42,966 bases of DNA, from positions 1 through 42,966 of the forward strand of contig JAFSVB010000076.1 of the NCBI GenBank assembly GCA_017450325.1, given 5' to 3'. Below the pieces are notes generated by a model. That model was not told the DNA's origin. It was given only the letters and a program-made list of their open reading frames with translations, and made no database searches. Source of the DNA: Bacilli bacterium (lineage in GTDB: Bacteria; Bacillota_I; Bacilli_A; RFN20; CAG-826). A program made the position numbers and the translations under genes. Below are positions 1-7,402 of the stretch, one piece after another (positions within the stretch are counted from its first letter, which is position 1; every line of letters starts with the position of its first letter).

Positions 1-36
1 CCAATGGGAGCAAGGGGAATATGTTTTCTGCGTCGC

Positions 37-90
37 AAAAAAGACGCCGGTGACGTTGGAGCCTATCTCCGTGGTCGACGTGGCGTCTTT
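37..90 (-). terminator. Long hairpin terminator of the leftward clpP unit
   Basis: AAAGACGCC at 40-48 pairs perfectly with GGCGTCTTT at 82-90. An inner stem GGAG (58-61)/CTCC (67-70) closes on a 5-nt loop. Read leftward, the outer stem runs into a six-T tract (the A run at 37-42), as expected for an intrinsic terminator just after the stop codon at 97-99. The interior is longer than usual for a terminator. Confidence 0.7.
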
Positions 91-96
91 GATTGG

Positions 97-984
97 CTAG
101 CGAACGAGCTTCCGAAGGTACCACAAGGGTACGAGGAAGTCGCTGTAGAGAATGTCGATGGAGAAGGCCTCCTCATCGTTTTTACCCTGGTATTTCGGAA
201 GCTCCTTCATTAAGAGCATCGGATACGAAACGCACATGGACGCCTTGCTCTCGGGCGAGGCGTGGAAACATAGCGTCCTAAGACACCACGTATCATGCTG
301 AAAGGAGGCCATGTCGCGGAGGAGGCAGGGGTACTCATAGCAGGAACGAAGGGCGCGATAGAACTCTTTTGGGTCTACCTTCTTGCCTTTGAGCGCATCG
401 AGAATCGCCGAAAAGGATTCTTTGGGACAAAGCTCGCCTTCGTTATGCGATAAAGCAAGGCGAAGCTCGTCCTGAATCGCGTCATAGGCGCGCAAATCTT
501 TGCTCGGCCCTAGATAACGCCAATCTCGAGGATGCACATCGACGGCTCGCGGTTCGGATAATGCGAATTGTTCCAGCGGCTTTCCATATAAAGAAAGACA
601 TTCCCAAGCGCCTTGATAGTCCTCGTCCTGGATATCCTGATTACCCTCGCCCTCTATGCAGATGGAAACGTTATAAACAGGATGGGATGGATTCGAGGAA
701 ATGGCGATGACGTTCTTCAGGTTTTCGGGCTCCTTCTCGAGGAATTCAACGTGGATGAGCCCAGCTTTTTCTAGCGGCATAAGCCGATGCGCCAGATTCT
801 GGTATCCTAAGCCGACGCAATAGAACCGCGCTTTTCCAAAATATGGATGACCATAAGCGACGGTGCGCAGAAAAGCCCCCTGTGTGAGGGGGCGATCATC
901 CAAGAAGAGAAAGGTCGGTTCGCTTTGCACACCGATAATATCCCAAAGGTTATCCTCGAGGGCGGAAAGCGACAGCGTCTTCAT
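97..984 (-). CDS. Hypothetical protein, coupled to clpP
   Basis: This 295-residue protein matches no family I recognise. No signal peptide or membrane segment is visible and it should be cytoplasmic. Residues around 50-80 read like a beta-alpha-beta unit (YCVGLGYQNLAHRL) with a G-x-G turn, loosely like a Rossmann/TrkA-N nucleotide-binding start; that is a weak inference. The remainder is mixed alpha/beta with many acidic and aromatic residues. The start is firm: its ATG shares one base with the clpP stop (TAATG), so it is probably translated by coupling from clpP mRNA. A hairpin terminator follows directly. It could be an outlying member of the accessory signalling locus that begins on the other strand at 1854, because that locus also carries Rossmann segments, but no direct evidence ties them together. 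Confidence 0.75.
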   Translation of the reverse strand: MKTLSLSALEDNLWDIIGVQSEPTFLFLDDRPLTQGAFLRTVAYGHPYFGKARFYCVGLGYQNLAHRLMPLEKAGLIHVEFLEKEPENLKNVIAISSNPSHPVYNVSICIEGEGNQDIQDEDYQGAWECLSLYGKPLEQFALSEPRAVDVHPRDWRYLGPSKDLRAYDAIQDELRLALSHNEGELCPKESFSAILDALKGKKVDPKEFYRALRSCYEYPCLLRDMASFQHDTWCLRTLCFHASPESKASMCVSYPMLLMKELPKYQGKNDEEAFSIDILYSDFLVPLWYLRKLVR

Positions 985-1556
985 TAGATTTCCTTCAAAA
1001 TAGAATCGGCGAGGCCCATTTCGATGGCTTCCTCGGCGGTAAGGAAATTATCATGCTCGCAGGCGGCGTGCATTTCCTCGATGCTCTTTCCAGAGGTTTC
1101 GGAAAGAATTTGCTCCAGACTATCGCGCATTCTCTTAAAGTGGCGGCCTTCGCGTTCAAAGTCACTCTGGTTGTAAGAGGCTTCGACCTGTCTCCAAGGC
1201 TGGTGGATCATCACTTCGGAATGAGGAAGGACGTAGCGGTGTCCTTTGGTGCCGCAGGCGAAGATCACCGCGCCCATCGAAGCGGCCAAGCCGAAGTTGA
1301 TGGTGTAAATCGGAGACTTGCAGAGCCTCATGTTGTCGATGATGGAAAGCCCTGCGGATACGGAACCGCCTGGGGAGTTGATATAGATGTAGATTGGGTC
1401 GTGGGAATCGATATCGAATTGACGGAGCAAAAGCATCATGCGAAGCGCTAAATCCTGATTGATTTCACCCGCGATGATGAGATTTCTTTCGGACTGGAAC
1501 TGCAAGACCAATTCGTTTGAGAGCAAAGGCAACGTAACACCTTGTTGATCGGACAT
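984..1556 (-). CDS. clpP: ATP-dependent Clp protease proteolytic subunit ClpP
   Basis: ClpP is the serine peptidase barrel that degrades unfolded or tagged proteins delivered by Clp AAA+ unfoldases in the cytoplasm. The 190-residue length is normal. The Ser-His-Asp triad is visible: Ser93 in GLAASMGA, His118 in MIHQPW and Asp169 in EHDNFL. The SPGGSVSAG oxyanion and handle region is also intact. An in-frame upstream ATG at 1769 would add 71 unrelated residues. The start at 1556 is preferred because AGGGGG lies 9 nt upstream and the protein then starts where ClpP proteins normally do. No CIRCE or CtsR operator was seen upstream. The next gene overlaps by one base (TAATG). The gene is divergent from the RyR/TrkA gene at 1854. 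Confidence 0.97.
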   Translation of the reverse strand: MSDQQGVTLPLLSNELVLQFQSERNLIIAGEINQDLALRMMLLLRQFDIDSHDPIYIYINSPGGSVSAGLSIIDNMRLCKSPIYTINFGLAASMGAVIFACGTKGHRYVLPHSEVMIHQPWRQVEASYNQSDFEREGRHFKRMRDSLEQILSETSGKSIEEMHAACEHDNFLTAEEAIEMGLADSILKEI

Positions 1557-1580
1557 AAAGTACCCCCTGTTGAGTAGATT

Positions 1581-1609
1581 AATGATAACGCATACAACTT
1601 CCTCGCTGA
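1581..1609 (-). promoter_or_regulatory. Possible clpP promoter
   Basis: Read leftward, TTCAGC (1609-1604) is followed after 17 bp by TATCAT (1586-1581), which matches the -10 consensus at five positions. The -35 match is poor. It lies about 25 nt upstream of the clpP start. Weak call based on position and spacing. Confidence 0.3.
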
Positions 1610-1782
1610 ACTTCTTTTTAAGGGGTGGCCAACCTTTACCGCCGATTCTTCGCGTGTCAAAGCGAGAGGACGTTTTGCAAAACAAGGGCGACTTTTTTCG
1701 GATATTTTCAGAAAGAATGGGGATTTGCGTCAATTTTTGTGGGATTTCACTTTTATTTGCGCGCGCCATAGTGCGCTGGTGC

Positions 1783-1810
1783 TTGCGCTTATGAGGGAAT
1801 TTTTTACAAT
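1783..1810 (+). promoter_or_regulatory. Possible promoter of the RyR/TrkA operon
   Basis: TACAAT at 1805-1810 is a good -10 box, 43 nt before the chosen ATG. TTGCGC at 1783-1788 with 16-bp spacing is only a partial -35. As at other promoters in this window, CG/GC alternation lies just upstream (GCGCGCGCC at about 1760-1768). Confidence 0.35.
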
Positions 1811-1853
1811 AAAATAACGATTTAGGTGCGTTTTGCGCCGGATAGGGGTCTAT

Positions 1854-4800
1854 ATGGGGGAGCGTTTAGGAAATTCTTCCGCACAGACGGGAGCCAAACA
1901 TGGTCGGATGCACAATGTTTTCCGCAGCCTTCTTCGCAGCTTGCGCGAGGTGAAGATCAACCTCATCGTCGCGATTGCCACATTCATCGTCATCTACCTC
2001 GTTTTGGGCATCGTCAGCGTGTCGACGGACGCGTTGCGTAACGCTATAAACGCGTTGCCCGTCGCTTTCCGGTATATCTTCTCCATCTTGTATGCTCTTG
2101 GCTTCGTCGCGGGCGGATTCGCTTTGACGATGCTCGTATACCTCATCATTCGCCGCCGCCAATCCAATTCGAAATACCTTGTCGAGGCGGTGATGGTGTT
2201 TTTCGTCTTCCTCGTTAGTTGGGGCTTTAAAATCGCCGTTAGCGTCGACGTGACGCGCATTGCCTATGAAGCGGAATTCGCGACGCCTTACAACCCGAGC
2301 ATGTCGGACATCACATCGATCATCCTCTCTTCTTTTTATGCTACCTTGGGCGGCTTCTCTTTTGAGGGGCTTTCCTATGATCTCGTGGGCGCGAACATTT
2401 TCTACGTGGCGTTCTATTACGGCTCCTCCATCGTCGCGGGCCTTGTCTCCATCTCCGTGATCGCGTCGAAGGCGGCCTATGAATTCTATTCTCGCATCCT
2501 CTTGTTCTTCCTTAAGACCACAGGCAAAAAAATCTACATTTTCACCGCCTTGAACGAAGAGACGCTAAATCTTGCAAATTCTTTGGTGGAAGAGGACCGC
2601 AACCTCGATAGGCACGCGAACCTCATCATTTTCTCTGGCTCGGCCTTGGAGCCTTTCGACCGGCACGACCCGAACTGCGTCGAAGTACTTTCACATGGTT
2701 ATATCTACTGGTCCGTTCTCGCTCGCAAAAAATCCGAGAAACGGAAATCAATCCTGCGGACGATTGGATTGCGCCCTTCGCGCTTTGGCTCCAACGCGTG
2801 GGAATCCGTTACGGTGTTTGCGTTTGATTCTGACAACGACCACATCCCAAACGAAGAAGAGAACATGGACTATGTCCTTTTCGATATCAACAACCGCATC
2901 GCCCGGATGAGGGCTTTGAATCAGAAGCGCATCGCCTCCAGCGAGGATTATTTCCAATGCTTGGAGGAATTGGAATCGCTTGAGAACGAGAGAAACGACT
3001 ACGAATCCCTCGCTAATACGAGCCCGAAGCTCGTCGATCAGCAACGGCTTGGTTATCTACGCGACGCGATTCAAGAACGTCAAAGCCGCATCGCTTTCTA
3101 TAGGGACAAATACCAAGAAATCCTTCGGAATATTGAAGAAAGAAGACGCAATTTCATTGAAAAAGCCGTAGCGGTGGCGAAACAAAAAGGCGAAAACGAA
3201 TCCGATGCTCGCTTCAAGGCTGATGCGTTGTTCGAAGAGAAAATGCGCCAGAAGAATCGCCTTGGGCACGCTCACGTCGCCTATTACATCCTGACCAAGC
3301 GTAAAATTGATTACCAAGCCTATCAAGACAAAATTGAGCGCATGCAGGAGGAATACTCCAAGCTCTTTATGCATGTGGATGACGAATCCGTTCAAACCCG
3401 GGCAAAAGCCATTACGCTCGAGATTGAAATCAACAAAGAAGAGAACCTGGACAAACGGAAAAAGCTCATACGCGAAAAAGAGGTCATTGAAAAGGACCAG
3501 AAGAAGCGCTGGAAGGCCGCCATGCCGTTCTCCGTCCATGTTTGGAACGAATCCGACGCTATCGCCCGTGAGGCGCAATCCTTCGTGCTGGAGGGAAAGG
3601 ACGACCGCATCGTTCCTCGCGAAAGCCAGACATGGGCATGGACGATTGGCTTTGGCGCGACTGGTCAAGCGATTTCCAAGGCCATCTATTGCTTTACCTC
3701 GAATGTGGGACGCGATGGCGTTGCTTCCCGTTACCTTTGCGATGTCTTCGACCCGGACTCCGCGGAAAAGCTCATCAACCAAGTTCGTTTGGATATGCCT
3801 CTTGCGGTATGTCTATCCTCGGAGGTCGCGCGGGAAAGCCTCTATGACGTGTATGCGTCAAGTTGCACGACAATTTACGAAAAATATTTCTCGAATTACC
3901 AAGACGCCAATGCCGGTGATATTCTCGAGGAGCTAAGAGGAACGCCATTCGTTTTAAGGCGCCATTCCGGTGACCCCGTGATCGAGGGCAAGATGGCTTA
4001 TGATCCGGAAAACATACAAACATTGATGACGGCCCTTCGAGAAGAACTGCCTCTTCCTTGTTTTGTGTTCCATAACTATGCTGCTGGCGCCGACAGAATG
4101 CGCAGCATGTTCTTCGACCTCGGCGGCCGGAGTGCGCGCGCCCAAGGCGACCTCCCAACCGAAGAGACGCATGGACAAAAAACGGCGCAGATCTTCGAAC
4201 TCACTTCCGAGATCATGAAAGAAGACGCTGCCCCAAGCACCCGTCCCAGTCCGTACATTGAGTTTGTGGACCAGAAATACCCGGACTATATCGTCATCGC
4301 CGCTGGCGACGACTATGAAAACATCCGTATCGCGAATAGCTTCGTTCGCCATTTCCAGCATTTCGCAACGGGCCATCGCATTACGATTTTCGTCAATATC
4401 TGGGACGACAAGAACAACAACCTTCTCTTCGGATTCAACCGTCAGGGTGACGATCCCGATAAGCAAAAACAGATCATCGACCTCGGCGTCGTGCGCTTAA
4501 TCATCGTCGGCAACAACGAAGATATTTATAAGTGCAGCGCGATTCTCGAGGACAAAAACGCGATGAACTTCAACGCGGTCTATGCCGAAGTCGCGAAATC
4601 CTTGGATCCAAAAGAGAACGCCAAAGGCGCAGAAGAGAACAAAGACTATAATCTGAAATCCCACCTATATTTCAAGAGTAAGGGCGTTTTCTCCGATGTT
4701 TTCGTGCCCACCGAAGCGATTACCATCGCCACGGCCAAGGCCAATACTTGGGATGCTTTGAGCTATCAAGAGCAAAAAGAAGCCGAGCTCAATTGGCGGC

Positions 4801-6440
4801 ACCTGCCCTTATGGGAAAGGGTCTCGTCTGCGGAGGCCTTCCGTTTCGCGCCCGTCTTCTACCAGATGCTCAAGCAGTGGAGGCCGGAGGAGAGCGAAGG
4901 CGTCTTCTTCTCCAACCTCGCCCGCATCGAACATCAACGTTGGATGAGGCGCCATATCGTCGATGGATGGATCCCCAAAGCGAAAAAGGACAAAGCGTCC
5001 CGTTACCATAACTGCATCGTTCCGATGGCGATGCTTAACCGTTATTCCATCTGCTACGACTTATTCAACGTATTTCTTGGAATATCTCTGCAAATCGGCC
5101 CTAAAAATATTAAAAAAGGTTTCGCAGGACAAGTGGATTCTCTTCGCATCGATTCGGTGAAGCGCCAGATGGAAAGCTATCTCGCCGCCCATTATCCTCG
5201 CGTCACGCACAATCATCGTTCTCTAGTTCGTGCCTACTCCTTTGGGTTCGACGAATTCGGCGAAGCCATGGCCGAATCGCTTTTTGTGCACTCCGCCGAT
5301 GCGCGCATTGAAAACGGAGAGTCCAATCACTTCCTCGACAACGTTTTCACGGAAGACGCTGCCCAGCGCGGTTCGATTTACCGCACTTGCCACCAGCAAG
5401 CCATTGTCCTCAGCGGGCTCTCCGCGACGGACATCGCCGCCACTTCCGAAGCGGTTCTTCAGGCGAGGGCGAAACTCGATGAGAGCATCATGAAGAAATC
5501 CTTCGTCGCTAGAGAGTCGCCGCATGCTTACCAAGCGGGCGTGTCCTACCCAGCCTACTCGTTCCACCCGTTCGCCCTCGATGAACGTTCCTCTGGCTCC
5601 CTCGGCTCCTTGTTCCCATCAAAGGAATATCTGCCGGACTATATCCTCTTGTCCTTGCCCGAAGACGCGATGGTGCCAAGCTACCTGCGCGCGATTGTCG
5701 CCAAGCTGCTGCGTCTAGCCGTGGACGAGCACCTGCCCGATAAGGAACATCGCGCTATCACGATCTTCGCCCGCGTCTTTGACGATGAGGCGCTCGCCAA
5801 CGCGAAGAAAGCCATCGCGAACGCACCCTCTTGGATTCGCGTATGCTTCATCCGCGATTTCCGCGATAAGAGCGATGATGAACCTAACCCTAAGGCCATC
5901 GATTACTTCCGCGTCAAAGAGTTGCTCCTTTCTTCCGCGGAGATCGAAGACCATATCGGCGATTACGAGGCAAACATCACCACCTATCTTCTCGAACCGA
6001 ACCCGTCGAGGATGGTGCCTGTTTTGCGTCAGTCCATCGAGACGCTCTTCCAAGACGTTCAGCGCTTCTTGGAAAAACCTGGTTCGTTCTCGTTGCCCTC
6101 TTCCCGCGCGAAGAAAAAATCATGGGAAAAGATCTTTGAAGCCGAACGCAGGACATACGAAGACGCTTGCGCTTTTGGGGAACAGCTTTCGCGCATCGCC
6201 AAAGACAACGCCAAAAGCAAAGAACCCGTCGACTGGGCGGAGCTATGCTGCCACCTCGCCCGCCTCGAGCATCAGCGCTATGTGCGTTCCCTCATCGCCG
6301 ATAGCTGGACGTTCCATGAAGGAGCCAAAGTTCCAAAGCGGCGCATCGCCTCGGACTTGCTTCCTTTGGCGTGTCTAAGCGGAGAAGCGCTTCACCAAAG
6401 CATCCTTTATGCGCTTCTTGCCTTGGCGCTATATCGATAA
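1854..6440 (+). CDS. Giant membrane protein: channel-like TM region, TrkA/RCK-like segments, two RyR domains
   Basis: A 1528-residue protein. Residues about 35-57, 72-99, 108-131 and 180-205 are strongly hydrophobic; between the last two lies a semi-polar segment (FYATLGGFSFEG, about 160-172) placed like a channel re-entrant loop, without the TVGYG potassium filter. Then come a Rossmann-like start (KKIYIFTALNEE, about 225), a charged coiled coil (about 360-550), a clear G-x-G-x-x-G nucleotide-binding turn (GFGATG, 599-604), further Rossmann-like strands (PDYIVIAAGDD near 810, PDYILLSLPED near 1262) and two RyR-type motifs: EHQRWMRRHIVDGW (His1027) and EHQRYVRSLIADSW (His1473). RyR domains are known from ryanodine receptors and from bacterial proteins fused to TrkA-N domains; ligands there are uncertain. 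The ATG at 1854 has AGGGG 5 nt upstream; a TTG at 1833 is the alternative. It heads the unit with the AAA-like and VirD4-like genes. Likely a ligand- or nucleotide-gated membrane sensor or effector (inference). Confidence 0.85.
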   Translation: MGERLGNSSAQTGAKHGRMHNVFRSLLRSLREVKINLIVAIATFIVIYLVLGIVSVSTDALRNAINALPVAFRYIFSILYALGFVAGGFALTMLVYLIIRRRQSNSKYLVEAVMVFFVFLVSWGFKIAVSVDVTRIAYEAEFATPYNPSMSDITSIILSSFYATLGGFSFEGLSYDLVGANIFYVAFYYGSSIVAGLVSISVIASKAAYEFYSRILLFFLKTTGKKIYIFTALNEETLNLANSLVEEDRNLDRHANLIIFSGSALEPFDRHDPNCVEVLSHGYIYWSVLARKKSEKRKSILRTIGLRPSRFGSNAWESVTVFAFDSDNDHIPNEEENMDYVLFDINNRIARMRALNQKRIASSEDYFQCLEELESLENERNDYESLANTSPKLVDQQRLGYLRDAIQERQSRIAFYRDKYQEILRNIEERRRNFIEKAVAVAKQKGENESDARFKADALFEEKMRQKNRLGHAHVAYYILTKRKIDYQAYQDKIERMQEEYSKLFMHVDDESVQTRAKAITLEIEINKEENLDKRKKLIREKEVIEKDQKKRWKAAMPFSVHVWNESDAIAREAQSFVLEGKDDRIVPRESQTWAWTIGFGATGQAISKAIYCFTSNVGRDGVASRYLCDVFDPDSAEKLINQVRLDMPLAVCLSSEVARESLYDVYASSCTTIYEKYFSNYQDANAGDILEELRGTPFVLRRHSGDPVIEGKMAYDPENIQTLMTALREELPLPCFVFHNYAAGADRMRSMFFDLGGRSARAQGDLPTEETHGQKTAQIFELTSEIMKEDAAPSTRPSPYIEFVDQKYPDYIVIAAGDDYENIRIANSFVRHFQHFATGHRITIFVNIWDDKNNNLLFGFNRQGDDPDKQKQIIDLGVVRLIIVGNNEDIYKCSAILEDKNAMNFNAVYAEVAKSLDPKENAKGAEENKDYNLKSHLYFKSKGVFSDVFVPTEAITIATAKANTWDALSYQEQKEAELNWRHLPLWERVSSAEAFRFAPVFYQMLKQWRPEESEGVFFSNLARIEHQRWMRRHIVDGWIPKAKKDKASRYHNCIVPMAMLNRYSICYDLFNVFLGISLQIGPKNIKKGFAGQVDSLRIDSVKRQMESYLAAHYPRVTHNHRSLVRAYSFGFDEFGEAMAESLFVHSADARIENGESNHFLDNVFTEDAAQRGSIYRTCHQQAIVLSGLSATDIAATSEAVLQARAKLDESIMKKSFVARESPHAYQAGVSYPAYSFHPFALDERSSGSLGSLFPSKEYLPDYILLSLPEDAMVPSYLRAIVAKLLRLAVDEHLPDKEHRAITIFARVFDDEALANAKKAIANAPSWIRVCFIRDFRDKSDDEPNPKAIDYFRVKELLLSSAEIEDHIGDYEANITTYLLEPNPSRMVPVLRQSIETLFQDVQRFLEKPGSFSLPSSRAKKKSWEKIFEAERRTYEDACAFGEQLSRIAKDNAKSKEPVDWAELCCHLARLEHQRYVRSLIADSWTFHEGAKVPKRRIASDLLPLACLSGEALHQSILYALLALALYR

Positions 6441-6512
6441 TTGTTTCCTCTATTTCCCAGCGAAAAGGATTGCTTAGGGAACTAGTATCGTAGGAAAATA
6501 ATTTAACTGAGT

Positions 6513-6531
6513 GCGCTTTTCAAGAAAGCGC
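6513..6531 (+). other. Hairpin just before the AAA-like gene RBS
   Basis: GCGCTTT (6513-6519) pairs perfectly with AAAGCGC (6525-6531) over a 5-nt loop, and the ribosome binding GGGGG begins two bases later. No T tract follows, so it is not a terminator. It may protect or process the mRNA or limit access to the ribosome binding site (inference). Confidence 0.45.
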
Positions 6532-6543
6532 TTGGGGGTACCA

Positions 6544-7401
6544 ATGAACTTAGAACAGATTATGGGACGCCCTGGATGCGAGGACATCGCCACGCTCGTG
6601 AAGGGCTGGCGCCGCGTTTCCCAGAGGCAAAAAGGCAGGGAGCTTAAGGTTCCTCTCCCGAATTATTATCTAAATGCCGATGAGGGCTTTGATTTTGATT
6701 CCCTCTTCCTCCTTCTTGGCGAGGAACTCGAGGACCTCGAGCTGATGGAATTCGATGGGCAGCGCAAAGTCTATTCCTTCTTCCTAAAATACTCGCCCGC
6801 GGAGCAGCCGGAGTTCAATTCTTTCCGCATGCTCTACGATGTGGTGGAGCACGAGCTTTCGAAGTTCGGTCATTCTTTCGGTGGCATCCTCGTCGTCGAT
6901 ATCACCGAATGGGTGGAACTCGGCCATACAAGCGACGCGAAGTTCGTCGACTTCCTCTCCTATATGGATACGATCGACGACCGGACGATGATCGTCTTCC
7001 TCGACCGCTCGGGCGGTGGCGTCCATAGCGACGATGCTTTCCGCAAGCTCGACGTCGGCATGCGCATCGAGCGCCTCTTCCTTTCTTATAAGGACGTCGA
7101 TGTGGCCATCGCTTATTTGAAGGAAGAGCTAGCCCGTTATGGCTTCTCTTTGGAAAAAGACTTCGATAAGAAAATCGTCGAGACGGTGGAAACCGTCCTA
7201 TCCACTCCAGGATCGGAAGGTGAGGAATCCATCCGCCAGATGGCGATGGACATGGCCTATTTAGCCTTGAAGAGCGAAGAAGATGTCGGCTTCGTCCTAA
7301 ACGAGAAGAATTCCGCCGCTTTCTTACCCGACGGCGATTGGACCAAGACCTTCCTGAACAAACCCAGAAAGAGACTCGGACTCGTAGGAGGGGATAAATA
7401 A
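6544..7401 (+). CDS. AAA-like protein lacking a Walker A motif
   Basis: A 285-residue soluble protein. The middle (about residues 110-160: GGILVVDITEW, then FVDFLSYMDTIDDRTMIVFL) reads like the Walker B to sensor 1 part of CbxX/SpoVK-type AAA proteins. The following MRIERLFLSYKDVDVAIAYL resembles the arginine-containing and lid region of that family. Where the P-loop should be, after a strand near residue 42, the sequence is NADEGFDFDSLF, with no GxxGK[ST]. The Walker B acid pair is also altered (D-I instead of D-E). It is therefore probably a catalytically dead AAA homologue, perhaps an adaptor or regulator of the VirD4-like ATPase encoded one base downstream. The start at 6544 follows GGGGG with normal spacing; the in-frame upstream TTG-type start at 6511 lies inside a hairpin. 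The family assignment rests on motif reading only. Confidence 0.7.
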   Translation: MNLEQIMGRPGCEDIATLVKGWRRVSQRQKGRELKVPLPNYYLNADEGFDFDSLFLLLGEELEDLELMEFDGQRKVYSFFLKYSPAEQPEFNSFRMLYDVVEHELSKFGHSFGGILVVDITEWVELGHTSDAKFVDFLSYMDTIDDRTMIVFLDRSGGGVHSDDAFRKLDVGMRIERLFLSYKDVDVAIAYLKEELARYGFSLEKDFDKKIVETVETVLSTPGSEGEESIRQMAMDMAYLALKSEEDVGFVLNEKNSAAFLPDGDWTKTFLNKPRKRLGLVGGDK

Positions 7402-7402
7402 C

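Noticed and set aside
4-213. Short rightward ORF at the left edge
   Set aside because: It overlaps the hairpin terminator and the end of the leftward gene, has no RBS and shows no recognisable content.
1557-1853. CtsR or CIRCE heat-shock operator upstream of clpP
   Set aside because: No tandem GGTCAAA heptads and no TTAGCACTC inverted repeat were found; a single GTGTCAAAG is not enough.
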